In this document: positions 11,913-23,746 of the stretch, piece by piece
How positions within the stretch are numbered: the first letter of the stretch is position 1
Layout of the letters: each line of letters opens with the position of its first letter
Source: Liolophura sinensis
Taxonomy: Eukaryota; Mollusca; Polyplacophora; Chitonida; Chitonidae
Length of the DNA stretch: 64,000 bases
Direction of reading: 5' to 3'
NCBI RefSeq assembly: GCF_032854445.1
Contig: NC_088301.1
Coordinates: 19,773,808-19,837,807, forward strand
The notes under the pieces: model-generated
Told to the model about the DNA's origin: nothing
Seen by the model: the letters and a program-made list of their open reading frames with translations, nothing else
The model's database searches: none
Translations under genes and position numbers: made by a program

Positions 11913-13590
11913 TTCACAGTGTAGATTAATGGTAGTGCTATAATGGTAATGAAAAGCAGGCCATCTCTAACTTGTTAACCGCCCCAGGCTATTTATGTCT
12001 GCTAATGTATACATGAGTATCAGTCAAAACAAATAGCACAGGCGATAAATATACTCAATTGGCTATAATTTACACGTACGCCAACTGCCCTCTACATTAT
12101 GTCACTTATGCAGTCTTACACATCAAGTATGGCACCCACAATTCCAAGTCTTGGAATTATCTCAAGGTTACCTATTGGCCAGAAGAAGAATTCTGTTGCT
12201 TTCAAAGGTCTGGTTTATAAGAGTAAGGGAATAAAGAAAAACGATTGCCAACACAGATCAATTCTGATGACTATTTACCATCCCTGAATCCTGAGCTGAA
12301 GAACCAAAGATATCTATTATAATGTTATAGCTAAGGCATGCGAGATATTGAACTGTCATCCTGTTCTGTTCATTTGTCAGAGAGTACGAATTACTGTGCT
12401 GGCAAGGTTCGCTTCGGACAAGAGTGCGTGAAGCACTGAAGAGATATACAAAGTCACGTACCAAGGGGTCTGTCACTCCGCCTATAGCCACCCAGACTGC
12501 AGGCAAGAACTAAGCCTGAACTGTTATAAATTGCCTCCCAGGTAGTTTCCTAAGGATGGGCAGACATTAACTTGTTAATGTACACAACAATTAAGATCAG
12601 GTCCTGTATAGTGAGAAAGGATCAAGAAAGCTCAGGATGCCTCAATTCACCCTCGCAGTTTGGACAAAGATCTGCTAGTCCAGCAATAGCCATCTACTGA
12701 ATTCTTCACTATGCTAATATTCCTTATGTAGGCTGTTCACAATGATACTTTTGCAGCTCACTGATGTGAGAGTCTCGGCATACATTACAGGCGATTCTAT
12801 GGTAATTTCATCCAGGTCTGATGACTTCACTTTGAAAAGGGATGCAGTGGAATCTAGTAATACAACACTTCTGACTCAAATGGCATTAAAAGCAGGAATT
12901 GGCGCTCTGGGTAAAGGAAATTTCTAAGACTGATTCTGTAGCCTGGGTGAAATTTGTTGAATCATCAAGCTTAAATAGTTGGGTGTGGTTGAGGGGAGAA
13001 TAGACCCTTGTCATCTCACCTGGCGTGATGGAAGACCTTTGATGTTCAGAATAATTAGCGAGGTATTAAGAGCTTAAGAACTGTTAATCATGAAGACACT
13101 ATGTGGATTATGTTCTACCACAATATTAGCAGTCAAATTATAAGCTTTTAAATTTCATGAGAACCCTTGGTACATGCCAACATATACTTCCTTACAAGAT
13201 GAATACATTAGGCAAATGTATGTCAAAAAACACAGATGTCAGTTTTAAATTACATACATATAATCACAATAAAGGCCCTTTTCAGTTAACTCCCTTTCCT
13301 ATAAAGCCTCCGTATAAGGTATCAAGCCATTGTATTCTCTCCTCTTCAATAACTACGTATAGTAACACACCGTCTGGAAGCGGGTGTCATTGTGTGATGA
13401 CCGCCTATATAAATATGGTGAAACCACCGTTGTTGTGGAGGGATAATAGATTCCAGCACAAGTCACACATCTGTCATCTTCACACAGATGTTAACTGACA
13501 TAAATAATGTGATTTGTCCATCATTACCTGAGCAATCAGCCAGCCTTTGTAGACAGGTTTACAGGTAGTCAATTAAACCGTTCACCACCG
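11913..13590. other. No gene seen; non-repetitive
   Basis: Several short open frames (for example 12742-12927 and 13157-13498) lack recognisable domains or splice context. No repeats were recognised. Confidence 0.4.
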
Positions 13591-13595
13591 ACAGG

Positions 13596-13598
13596 TAA

Positions 13599-13638
<40 letters not shown>

Positions 13639-13655
13639 ATATACACACACATACA
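13596..13655. repeat. (TA)n / (CA)n microsatellite
   Basis: A TA dinucleotide run about 30 bp long is followed by GTATGTATATATACACACACA. Confidence 0.9.
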
Positions 13656-14864
13656 GGACTACACACAAGCACCTGCAGATGTCGGTTCTGCAGATTTCAT
13701 AATACCTGCATCGTTACGAAGTCTCCCCTGTCCTCACATTACAACTCGTTTACACAGGGGGGGCTAAATCAGGTAAACAAACATGACACATATACTGATA
13801 CACTGGATATGGAATCTCCTGCAGCTTTCTGGGACAAGGTAGACTGAACAGGCTTTCTGATATGGTATGGTAGAGTTAGCAGGCCAGTCTGAACAGGTGG
13901 TTCAGGTCACAGGTAAAGCTTATAAAACATGTCTACATAACACTGGCAGGTAGAAAGTGGTGGTGGAGGCGAGGGGCATTATAGGCATCCAGGTATTAAA
14001 TCTCCATACAGGTGAAACTCTTAACACCATGGTAAGATTTACCTGTGGTATTCTCTTATACTCGACTATGGTACGATTTAATTATACCTTTACCTCTATG
14101 TATGAGATTTAATAGCAGGTAGACTGTGGTGAGGGATCTCTGGCTGAGGAAAAAAAGGGCGTCTTTATTGTGCACTATAGTTGCTTTAAGAAAGCTCGGG
14201 GGGTCTCAGGTTTTTTATTAGCTCACCTGTGCATTTTCCACTACAATAGTCGACTGGGTGAAAACTGCATCCAAAGGGCATTCTTCACTGTAGTTTATAA
14301 ACACATGACAGCACATGGGTAGCAGTACCTGCAGGTCAGTCTGAAAACTGCATACCAGCTAAAAAGGCTACACAGTACACCTCCATGTAAGTCATAGTGT
14401 ATCAGTCATGGTGTAAAACATTCAGACTATACCTATAGTACTACACAGGTAACAGCAGACAAAGGTAGTCCTCACTTAATTAACTGATGCAAGCGCTATT
14501 GATTTACAGCAGCTGTATGTTGATACGAATAATTACCTGTACATGTAGGTCCTGAAAAATATTAATTAATTTAAATTTAATTACCCATTGCTTTGTCTGG
14601 TTCTCTTAAGAACCCTACTGTGGTCAAACCAAGCTTTAGTTAATTCACAATATGATATGAGATTAGGTATTGATATCTCCAGCTTGATATTATATTGTAG
14701 ATTTCCATTCAAACAGCATCATGCAGTGTCAGTTACACATACATGCATCTGGCTTCCTGTCTGCCAGCAACCTGCAGATTGTCATGGGTTTCCATTCATT
14801 CAGATAAAGTTCATACCACAAAAAATCAGACAAATGAAAGCAAGAAACTTTACAGATATATAAT
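13656..14864. other. No gene seen; rich in CAGGTA/TACCTG words
   Basis: No exon was recognised. The hexamers ACAGGT and ACCTGT and related words recur on both strands (for example near 13770, 13907, 14012, 14041, 14330, 14450 and 14535). They may be decayed minisatellite units like those just downstream, or clustered ZEB/Snail-type sites. Confidence 0.4.
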
Positions 14865-15200
14865 TACATAAATTTCACTGGCATATAACTATATAAATAT
14901 ACTCCACAGGTACATAATTATATAAGTGTACTCCACAGGTATATAAATACATGAACTCCAAAGGTAAATGACCTCCACAGGTGGGGTATATATAACTATA
15001 TAAACTTCACAGGTATACAACTATATAAAATTTTCAGATATATAACAACAGAAACTCCACAGGTGACTATAACTACAGAAACTCCACAGGTGACCATAAC
15101 TACAGAAACTCCACAGGTGACTATAACTACAAAAACCCCACAGGTGACTATAACTACAACTTCAGAGGTATATAATTACATTTCCCCAGGTATATAGCAA
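14865..15200. repeat. Degenerate minisatellite, about 27 bp unit
   Basis: CTCCACAGGT recurs through the stretch. The central copies (15061-15145) are regular, with GAAACTCCACAGGTGACTA at an exact 27-bp spacing. The outer copies are degenerate and alternate with ATATAACTATATAA. Confidence 0.8.
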
Positions 15201-15309
15201 TATAACCTATATATATCGGTATATAAAACGACACAACAATTCAAGCTTGGACATACAAGCATTTAAAATATGTTTATAGCTCTCTGAATCCCGTGTCAAA
15301 CAACTGATT

Positions 15310-15366
15310 GCCATAATCTCCCTTTGCACCTGGAGCGTCAATCTCCCTCTACACCTGGAGCGTCAC
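15310..15366. repeat. 25-bp direct duplication
   Basis: AATCTCCCTTTGCACCTGG with GAGCGTC is followed at once by a near copy, AATCTCCCTCTACACCTGG with GAGCGTC. Confidence 0.8.
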
Positions 15367-15465
15367 GTCTTACACTGAATAGGGCACACAAATATGATGA
15401 ACTGATTCCCGCAGGATGTTCTGTTTTGATTGTTTTAGCTAACACACGTCAGCGCATGCACTGAC

Positions 15466-15466
15466 G

Positions 15467-15521
<55 letters not shown>

Positions 15522-15545
15522 AGAGAGAGAGAAAGTGAGAGATAG
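15466..15545. repeat. (TA)n and (GA)n microsatellite
   Basis: About 50 bp of TA dinucleotides is followed by a GAGAGAGAGA-type run. Confidence 0.95.
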
Positions 15546-16130
15546 CGAGCGTGTTTGTCAACATTCAGGCAGCACTTGACATGATTAAATGACTTTAACC
15601 TAGTTTAACATAAAATTAAGTCAAAGGAAGAGCATTAATCTGTTGTGAAGCTGTCAACAGGCTGTTATCAATATGTCACACTATACAGATAAATCCCACG
15701 CTAAGCGTTACTACTTGTATCTATGTATCTATATATAGGTGTATAAGGCATAGCATTAGCTTGTGCTGTGCATACATACTACCTAAACAGACAACCAATA
15801 TGTCATTCGCTCTTTCATCTGGAGAATAAGAGCCCGATCAATAAAGGAATTACAAAAAAGAAGAATGTGACATTTTATAATGTGTGCAGTATTTCAGGTG
15901 GCATTCACCATTATTTCAGTCACATATCCACAATGTATCCTTGATGTGAGATGACATGAATGCTCTCACCATTTCATGCAGCCTAAAAGACACACCACCT
16001 TACTGACACCCTCTGTTTTATCAGGAAACAGCATCAAATGCTACAGCAGTCAATATTACTGTGAGTCTTCAACCTTTTGGACATACAAAGCACGGTTTTT
16101 CAGTGGAATTTATACATAGAATTATTATGA
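15546..16130. other. No gene seen
   Basis: No gene, splice pair or repeat was recognised. Confidence 0.4.
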
Positions 16131-16235
16131 AATGACACTAAAATGATTTGTTTGTGTCACTAAAGATGCAGCAAGCTTCATAAAATTGTGCAAATTATTT
16201 CCCTACACCCCATAGTTTTCTTAGAATGTTTCAAG
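16131..16235 (-). repeat. Dispersed repeat F, inverted copy (holds empty SINE site)
   Basis: Read on the minus strand, CATTCTAAGAAAACTATGGGG, TGTAGGGAAATAATTTGCAC, AATTTTATGAAGCTTG and CTTTAGTGACACAAACAAA align with 44733-45085 and 47186-47270. Here GGGGTGTAGGGAAATAATT is uninterrupted. At 44.75 kb the matching point carries a SINE-A insertion. Confidence 0.7.
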
Positions 16236-16435
16236 ATGATGATGGTAAAAAGTTGAAGAATTAGCGTTCTTGTCCACATAATGCCACTTGCATGTTTTAA
16301 CCAAGGTTGTCTTTGTTTTGTTTTCATTTTTCTGCGTGTGAAATTACCTGACATAAACTTGCAGGAGCTCTGACAAGTTGTTATAATCATAAAACTGAGA
16401 AAACACTATCAAGAATTATGTCAAGGACAACTTTT

Positions 16436-16868
16436 AAAGGAGAAGAAAACGTAAAAATGATGCCAAAATCAGGTGAAAGAGCGTCATAACTTATTTGCAA
16501 ATATGATCTTTAATATTTTTTGGGATTTTTGGGTATTGATGTCTAATAAATTTATTTGAATGTAAATTTGTTGTTTATATCAAAACATATGCATTTAACC
16601 TAAATTATGATAATATTTATGAACATATTAAAGACATAAATATGATCCAAATTAACATTTAATATATTCGCTGGCTGAAAAGAACAGATTCTAGTGCAAA
16701 AATATTTATTAAACCTGTGTTACATCCTCATTTATGACATTGTTAAACAAAGACTATAAATACCAAAAGGTGGTCCCAAATACTCAAATGTGAAGACCAC
16801 ATTTAGGAATAACTTTTCACACTCTTTCATCCGAACTTTGTCATTTTTATGTTTTCTCCACCTTTAAA
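16436..16868. mobile_element. MITE-2: TTAA-flanked element with about 57-bp inverted ends
   Basis: The left end (AAAGGAGAAGAAAACGTAAA, then AATGATGCCA and GGTGAAAGAGCGT) is the inverted partner of the right end (ACTCTTTCATCCGAACTTTG, then TTTTTATGTTTTCTCCACC). Both ends abut TTAA. There is no coding capacity. TTAA duplications are typical of piggyBac- and Kolobok-type DNA transposons, so a non-autonomous relative of one of these is likely. Related ends occur at 16908-17366 and at 54141 and 55790. Confidence 0.75.
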
Positions 16869-16907
16869 TAATCTAGTGTCCACAGCTACATATACCTCAC
16901 ACAACTG

Positions 16908-17368
16908 CTTTAAAGGCAAAGAAAACACTAACGTGGAGTTTATGTCAGATGAAAACCCATTCAAAACTGTCCAAAAAATCAATTTTATTTATTTTTTTTA
17001 ATAATTTTTTCAACCCAGAAAAATGCATTTGGAACTTTGGAATCCATGGTGACCTTTTCTGACCATAATGGCACCTGCGATGTCATATGCACCGGGTGCT
17101 TGACACATATACACCATTTGATGTCATCATTCTAAATACAAATGCATGTAGATCTATGAATGGACCTTGAAACGAACTATCTAGAGGGACAGATGCGATG
17201 TCACTGAAAGCCTCTTGGTCACTACAGACCACCATAGATTCTGATGTTTTAAAACCATTTTACTACTAGCTTGGAAAAATTATAAAATAAGTACATCAAA
17301 CTATTTCATGGGCAGTGTTTAATGGTCTTTCATCTGACGTTCGCATCTGTTTTCTTAGCATTTAAGAC
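16908..17368. mobile_element. MITE-2-like element, diverged second copy
   Basis: It starts TTTAAAGGCAAAGAAAACAC and ends CTGTTTTCTTAGCATTTAAG, again with TTAA at both outer edges. An inner inverted match is GTCAGATGAAAA against GTCTTTCATCTGAC. The interior shares little with 16436-16868. It lies only 40 bp downstream of that element. Confidence 0.55.
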
Positions 17369-17369
17369 C

Positions 17370-17750
17370 CAAATTCATACCTGCAGTTATGACAAGTTAA
17401 GATATCCTACACACAAACAATTGTGTGTCGGGTATAATTGTCCTACATCTTCGATCAATCATGCAGTAATTCGTGGAGGTATCTTGGTAAATTTCATGAA
17501 TTTGGAGATATCGCCAAAAACAAATTCGCAAGGCGCCCAGCCTAGATAATCATGCCTATAATCTTGATTGGCAGGTTTTGTTGTACGTGCTTATTATAAT
17601 AATGTACATAAACGATCTTCATTATCGTGCGTAATCATTAGTCGTAAACGTTTCTGACGTACAGCAAAGCGTGTAGGTAGACGTATCTCTGGTGTGACTG
17701 GGCATTCAAATCCAATTCACAGCATAGGCCTACTCAAAAATATTCATGGG
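17370..17750. other. No gene seen
   Basis: A 75-residue plus-strand frame (17322-17549) overlaps the right end of the preceding element and has no recognisable domain. Confidence 0.4.
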
Positions 17751-17754
17751 TAGG

Positions 17755-17815
17755 CTAATGGATTACTGTGCTGCGCCAGCACGCTTACCACTTGGCCAAG
17801 GATGTCCCCCTCATG
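17755..17815 (-). mobile_element. SINE head fragment (tRNA-like)
   Basis: On the minus strand it reads GGACATCCTTGGCCAAGTGG followed by TAAGCGTGCTGGCGCAGCAC, an A-box-bearing tRNA-like head matching 3700-3772. The rest of the SINE is reduced to a short AATATTCATGGGTAGG stub. Confidence 0.6.
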
Positions 17816-18020
17816 GGATATGCATGTACACGTTTGCTTAATACCATATAGGCCTCTGTTTGTGAAATGTATTTTACATGTATATATATATATTATTAAT
17901 GCAGTTAGAAATTATGACATTCTGTATCACTGTTTCTGTAGAACCATTAACCTGTTAAAATAAAAACTAATGTGCAACTACATGCACTTGTTTTAGCGGC
18001 ATTTAGAAGTTGGCACGGAA

Positions 18021-18272
18021 GTACAGTGGACAAGGCATTGCTTATGGATTTACAACTTCTTGGTTTATTGTCATGACGTTTTGATGCAGATACCAGCATT
18101 CTTATCAAGTGAATGACATCATGTGTTTAAATACCTATAGCTCACTTGTTGTATTTAAGCACATTATGTATTGATGTCATTCACTTGAAACCAATGCTGG
18201 TATTTGCATCGAAACGCTGTGACAATAAACCAAGAAGCTGTAAATCCATAACCAATGCCTTGTCCAATGTAC
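18021..18272. mobile_element. 252-bp foldback element (long inverted repeat)
   Basis: The left arm (GTACAGTGGACAAGGCATTG onward) and the right arm (ending CAATGCCTTGTCCAATGTAC) are inverted copies over roughly 110 bp each, with few mismatches and a short TA-rich centre near 18135-18160. Both outer ends read GTAC. There is no coding capacity. It could be a MITE/foldback transposon or a strong hairpin. Confidence 0.8.
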
Positions 18273-18289
18273 GCCTACATGCAGTTTCT

Positions 18290-18895
18290 GATAATGAGAA
18301 ATACATACAATTTATATAATGCTGCATTTCCGCACTGGTACAAATGCAATTGATGCATCAAAATGCTCAACAGAGTTCACTCCCCTGTTTTTTTAATTTA
18401 CAGCATGTAGTATATATTCACACATACTCTTACCTTTCGTGGAGGATTTATAAATGTATTAAAATGTAATTTGTATTCAAATGAAACATGTGGGGTGAAA
18501 AGATAATGATTATTTTCCTCACTAAAGCCTGCTTTAATTAATCAACACACAGGATTAGCTGATTTTTTGAAAATCTATGTATTTACCATAATAATGCTTT
18601 CTTCGTAAAGAAGAATAGCTGTTTGTTTATCACCATTTAGCTACAAAATGGTTTTGTTTCAGGACATACAACAAGCAGTATCGCTGCCGTTATAATCCAG
18701 GTATGAAAACACCTTATTTCCTCATTATAAAAACATCACACATTCCAAAGCCCTTTTAATACGTCCTCACTCAGTTCTACTCCAGTTTTCAACGATAAAT
18801 GAGAAGATACACAAAAACAGACTCTAAAGCGAAAAATATGGTACAATTTAAAGTTACGTCAAAAACAAACCCATGAAAAAAAAAAAAACAGATTT
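18290..18895. other. No gene seen
   Basis: AT-rich, with an A-run near 18878. Nothing recognised. Confidence 0.4.
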
Positions 18896-18901
18896 TCTTT
18901 T

Positions 18902-19061
18902 TTTAAGCACGCTTTATATCTTTTTGGAGACATAACTACATTGTTTGGGTTGGCCAATTTGAGAGATTCACAAAAAATACAATTTTATCAGTTTACACCG
19001 AATAATACATGCCAGAATAAACATCTAGCAAACATGCAAATCACAGCAGAGGAATTACAGT
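18902..19061 (+). mobile_element. MITE-1, 5'-incomplete copy
   Basis: It matches the family from TTTTTGGAGACATAACTACA through GGTTGGCCAATTT, TTTTATCAGTTTACACCGAA and AGCAAACATGCAAAT to the 3' end GAGGAATTACAGTA. The 5' inverted end cannot be found. Confidence 0.75.
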
Positions 19062-19099
19062 AAAGTGTTTTCTAAGTGAAGGCCATGGGAGAGAACAGA

Positions 19100-19260
19100 G
19101 TGAGCTAGTGAGTGCTTGGGGTTTAACATTGTACTTAACAATTTTTCCGAGCCATTATACTGATACGGGTCAACCAGTCATTACACTATATCCTTCATGC
19201 TGAACGCCTACAAGGAAGTTACAACTGCCTCTTCTAAAGTCGGGAGAACAGAACCACTGC
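19100..19260 (-). mobile_element. SINE family B, internally deleted
   Basis: It begins with the family-B tail (AGTGCTTGGGGTTTAACATT, ACTTAACAATTTTTC) and jumps to the distal body (CGAGCCATTATACTGATACG, GGTCAACCAGTC, CATGCTGAACGCC). About 110 bp present in the copy at 20454-20822 is missing, and it stops before the tRNA-like head. Confidence 0.8.
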
Positions 19261-19500
19261 AACCTGAGTTATCTGAGTTGATAAATAACGATATTACTTT
19301 TTACAGAGAAGAAGTGTTGTGTTGTATTAAAAATAATTTATTCAAGCTATTCCTAATGGTATCATCTGAACCAGGAATCTCAATATACTTGAAGTGTACA
19401 GGTGGATATTCTTCTCCGCACTAATCTACATGCAAAGTAACTGTAGTCATTTTTATATATAGGTTCCAAAAAATATGCAAAATGGAACATGTATCACTTG

Positions 19501-19690
19501 TGTTTTTTTTTTTTTTTTTTGTTTCTTTTAATTTGTGCTCATTAGTGTTTAATGCCATAAGAAGTTTTGAAATAACACAATGGCATGTCTGTGTACGGCT
19601 TGAGGAAAACAGACCGCCCAGAATAAAACCACAGCCCTTTGGCAGGTGGTCGACGGACTTCCTATGCCACAACTGAACCAGTGAGAGCTG
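19501..19690. mobile_element. Poly-T followed by SINE-like fragment
   Basis: A T-run of about 19 precedes TTAGTGTTTAATGCCAT, AACACAATGGCATG, GGAAAACAGACCGCCCAG and GGTGGTCGACGGACTTCC. The layout resembles an inverted SINE (tail, then core), but the core does not match families A to C. Confidence 0.45.
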
Positions 19691-19799
19691 GTTAGAAATA
19701 TGGGGTGCATATACATGTACATGCAATGATGCACCTATTCATTTGACTATACATTAAAGTTCTGGGACATGCCCACCATGAATAAATATATACATATAT

Positions 19800-20008
19800 A
19801 TATGCCTGCCACCACTGAAGTATCATGCCAAAGACACCAGACATGACACCCCACCCAGTTACATTATACTTACACCTGGCCAACCAGTGATGTTTCCTTG
19901 CTGCAACCTTGCGCCAAGTGAGGCAGCAGCAAGTACCATTTTCAAAGTGTTTGGTAGGACCCAATCTGACTGCCAACTTCCATGTGGACACTTTCACCAT
20001 TAGGCCAC
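19800..20008 (-). mobile_element. SINE family C, partial
   Basis: It shares the family-C core (CACCCAGTTACATTATACTT, ACACCTGGCCAACCAGTG, GTTTCCTTGCTGCAACC, GGCAGCAGCAAGTACCATTT) with the complete copy at 56951-57272. On the minus strand it ends in a tRNA-like head (GTGGCCTAATGGTGAAAGTG). Confidence 0.8.
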
Positions 20009-20109
20009 CAAAGGGGTTCACCATGCATGTACAATTATTTCATACATTTTATCAGTTTTAAAATGAACTTCCACAGCCAACACATCCTGCTAAGCGTACA
20101 GTTTATAAT

Positions 20110-20111
20110 AG

Positions 20112-20145
<34 letters not shown>
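20110..20145. repeat. (TA)n microsatellite
   Basis: A TA dinucleotide run of about 30 bp. Confidence 0.95.
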
Positions 20146-20148
<3 letters not shown>

Positions 20149-20440
20149 TATATTAAACCTTTTGTTTATATGAGGAAAGGTGTAAATAAATCTAGAGCAT
20201 GTTAATTAATTTCTGCTTTGTGCATCTGGGTGCACCTTGTGCATACAATGTTTTTTCGAACCCTGGAACATGCAACCTATATGGAAAGGGGCTGGGTCCA
20301 CTTGTGTGAAACTTCTTAACATTATGAGCAGATAACTACCATGGCAACCAGCAATGTAAGCATTGTGTAACATTAAGTACTCTTCATACAAGTGGGCAGC
20401 AAGGCCTATGATTTAGTCAACTAAGTAGCCGCCAAATCCT

Positions 20441-20835
20441 CCACACACTTCAAGTGAGTGAGTGAGTGCTTGGGGTTTAACGTCGTACTCAACAATTTTT
20501 CAGTCATATGACGACGAAGGAATCATTAGGGTGCATGTACGTGTAATGTGCCTCCTTGTTGCAGGACGGATTTCCACCGTTCTTTTATTTAGTGCTGCTT
20601 CACTGAGACGACTTACCGAAGGCAAGTAAGCCGCCCCGCCCGAGCCATTATACTGATACGGGTCAAACAGTCGTTGCACTATCCCCTTCATGCTGAACGC
20701 CAAGCGAGGAAGTTACAACTTCCTCTTTTAAAGTCTTAGGTGTGACTCGATCAAGGATTGATCCTAGATCTACCGGTCCCGAAGCGGACGCTCTACCAAC
20801 TGTGCTATCCGGGCCGGTCACCCCACACAGTTCAA
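20441..20835 (-). mobile_element. SINE family B, full length with target-site duplication
   Basis: Body 20454-20822, read on the minus strand. The tRNA-like head contains an A box (ATAGCACAGTTGGTAGAGCG) and a B-box-like TTGATCGAGTCACACC. The body includes the GGGCGGGGCGGCTTACTTGC region. The tail is GAGTACGACGTTAAACCCCA followed by (CACT)n. Flanking CCACACACTTCAA (20441-20453) and CCACACAGTTCAA (20823-20835) form a 13-bp target-site duplication with one mismatch. Pol III transcription and LINE-driven retroposition are known for tRNA-SINEs in general. Confidence 0.92.
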
Positions 20836-20839
20836 AGTT

Positions 20840-21610
20840 CACGCGCTAAACGCACGAGCATTATAGAACCGATCGTCTATTAAGCAATTCATAACACAGA
20901 ATTCCCTGATTACTGAAGACTATATACTACTACATGTAGTTAGCATAGGGATTCAGCCTTGTATAACTTTACACCACTACAGGTGACTACCTTTTATAAT
21001 ATCCAAATTAGCTGCGGACCAAATTGCCCAATCCGATCCATGTTTTATAAACCCATGGTAAATAACTTTAACTAATGTCCCTGACACGGCACAGAGGCAC
21101 AATCTTACAACAGCTATGTAAACCGGGTGTCATGGGCTAATTCTACAAAACCTTGTTTGTTCACTGAGGTCAAAATTTAAAACCTTAATATATATCAAAT
21201 GGTCTTTGGCCTCGAATGTTTGAATTTGGATGCATTTGGCTTTACACTGAGCTTTTTAAGTACTTGCAATTTTAGCCCCTACAGATGAAAAACTGAAAAG
21301 TATGTGTTTTGTCGACATTTTCAATTTAAAACGAACTCAAAAATGGCATTATGGAATCTGCCCCATATACATGGAAGGAAACAAGGGAGGTAACTAGTCA
21401 GCCCATGTCAAATTTTTGAACGTGGCTGACATTATATGCACGTTCTGTGTACATGCTGAGATTCTGCTTCTAAAGTCAAAGTTAAAATTGATTTTGGAAA
21501 TATCTGCACATTTCAAAAATGAACAAAAGTCACCCATGTAGTGTTTTTCATATGCTTGATGTCACACTGATTTCTATCAGAGGCTTGAATGTGGCTGGGA
21601 CTAAGATTCT
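20840..21610. other. No gene seen
   Basis: No exon or repeat was recognised. Confidence 0.4.
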
Positions 21611-21616
21611 CGGACA

Positions 21617-21735
21617 AAGATTCTGTGTACATGCTAGTAAGATTCTGTGTACATGCTAGTAAGATTCTGTGCACATTCTAGTAAGATTCTGTATACATGC
21701 TAGTAAGGTTCTGTGTACATGCTAGTAAGATTTTG
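21617..21735. repeat. 22-bp tandem repeat, about 5 copies
   Basis: AGATTCTGTGTACATGCTAG plus TA repeats about five times, with point differences. A related single copy (GTTCTGTGTACATGCTGAG) lies about 180 bp upstream. Confidence 0.9.
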
Positions 21736-21739
21736 CTTT

Positions 21740-22100
21740 TAAGGGTGAAGCCAAAACGGAAGTATCAGCATTTTTCAAAATGAACAAAAGTCACTCATTA
21801 TCTCAAGCACTGTCTTTCTATATTCAGCATGTGAATCACATATATACTGTAGTATGATAACAGTTTGGATATTTAGGTCTTAATAAAATTTCATCAATTT
21901 AATACTGTAAATCTTTGTTTTATACATACACACGTTTACGTTACAGGTAAACCCGGAATCGTCGTAACTACGAAGGTACCTTAACCTTAAAGAAAACCCC
22001 TAAAAATAAAGTATAAATCAAATGAAAGACCACAACATGTACAAGATTTAAAGTGTCATTTATTTTTTACAATTTTTCCAAATGAGTACAATGGTTCATA
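21740..22100. other. No gene seen
   Basis: Nothing recognised between the 22-bp and 58-bp arrays. Confidence 0.4.
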
Positions 22101-22101
22101 A

Positions 22102-22623
22102 ACATCAGATTCCACAGTGGTCTGTACATGAACCAGAGGGTACATCAGTGACATATCAAACATCAGATTCCACGGTGGTCTGTACATGAACCAGATAGTA
22201 CATCAGTGACATATCAAACATCAGATTCCACGGTGGTCTGTACGTGAAACAGATAGTACATCAGTGACATATCAAACATCAGATTCCACGGTGGTCTGTA
22301 CATGAACCAGAGGGTACATCAGTGACATATCAAACATCAGATTCCACGGTGGTCTGTACATGAACCAGATAGTACATCAGTGACATATCAAACATCAGAT
22401 TCCACGGTGGTCTGTACATGAACCAGAGGGTACATCAGTGACATATCAAACATCAGATTCCACGGTGGTCTGTACATGAACCAGAGGGTACATCAGTGAC
22501 ATATCAAACATCAGATTCCACGGTGGTCTGTACATGAACCAGAGGGTACATCAGTGACATATCAAACATCAGATTCCACGGTGGTCTGTACATGAACCAG
22601 ATGGTACATCAGTGACATATCAA
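22102..22623. repeat. 58-bp minisatellite, 9 copies
   Basis: The unit begins ACATCAGATTCCACGGTGGT, continues CTGTACATGAACCAGAGGGT and ends CAGTGACATATCAA. The length is exactly 9 x 58 bp. Copies differ mainly at AGAGGG versus AGATAG/AGATGG, so they are young. Confidence 0.97.
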
Positions 22624-22629
22624 ACCAAT

Positions 22630-23545
22630 ATTTTTTGCTTCAAATACATGTAGCTTGTTTCAAGGTTCATTAGGCAAATGTATGCTTAAATCTATATGTA
22701 TATATATGCATTTTTCATGGTGATATCTGTAAGTCTATGTGTGTTAAGTGGCAAAAACGTGATGTGACATTACTGGTCCAAATATTGTCAGGAAAGGTCA
22801 CCTTTAAAATTCACTTTACTAGATTGAAAGAATTCTACAGAAATATGTCAGACTATCTGACATATACTTCCGGTTAATGTTCTCTTTACCTTCAAGAAGA
22901 TTTAAGTCACTATAAGATGTCCACACTATATCTGACCTTACATTTCACCCCAGAAAGTGCACTCCAGTTCACAAAATGTACCCCGTTTGGTTCTGCAATT
23001 TACATTTTCCCAGTAAGTGGTTACTGATCATTCTACCTACTTTCCAAACAAACCCTAAATCATGTTTCTGAGATCAACAGAACTCTTAAAATCAAGCAAC
23101 TCTGAGTAACATTTTCAGTTATGGCCAAAATCTTTGGCAAAATATTAAATAATATACAGCCCTAATATATAGGTCTCGGATGTGGCAGCTAGTACACTCT
23201 CATTTACAGACTATGACTTATAAATCTTGTGGCCTCCGTTGCTATGGGTTAGGTGTATGTAGGCTTGATCACCATACAGTGTGCCTTCAGGGTACTCTTG
23301 ATCCATACAACAGTGATGTTGATCAACATTCCATTGCTAATTTGAAATTAATGATTTTTCCAGTAGAAGATAACAAGATGTATTGGCAATATCACCGGAA
23401 GGATATAGTCTTGCCATGTGCCTTAAGGCAAAACATGTCAAAGACTGCTATAAAGGAAAAAAATGAAGGCACAATGAATTTCTTTGAAAAAATTTGAAAA
23501 CGTAACTTGTCATATAATCCTTCATGTAATCAGAATTAAAATGTA
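22630..23545. other. No gene seen
   Basis: A 105-residue plus-strand frame (23180-23497) has no recognisable domain and no splice context. I do not call it a gene. Confidence 0.4.
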
Positions 23546-23549
23546 CCAA

Positions 23550-23746
23550 TGTGCACCCTAACGCCTCAATCTTTTTGTGTGTCAGAGATCAACTTTTTAT
23601 TTGACGCTGGAGACAAAACTACATTCCTCGGATTGGCCGGTTTCAGGGCTTCACAAAAAAAGTATAATTTTATCAGTCAACACAGAATAATGCCTTCAGA
23701 ACATGCTTCAATTCAATAAACTACCTGCAAACATGTGAAAACGTTG
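23550..23746 (+). mobile_element. MITE-1 copy
   Basis: It has CACCCTAACGCCTCAATC at the 5' end, then GGAGACAAAACTACATTCCT, GATTGGCCGGTTTCAGGGCT, ATAATGCCTTCAGAA and GCAAACATGTGAAAACGTTG. The last bases are diverged. Confidence 0.8.

Noticed and set aside
15466-15545. Origin- or matrix-attachment-like AT element
   Set aside because: It is a plain TA/GA microsatellite; nothing more specific is shown by the sequence.
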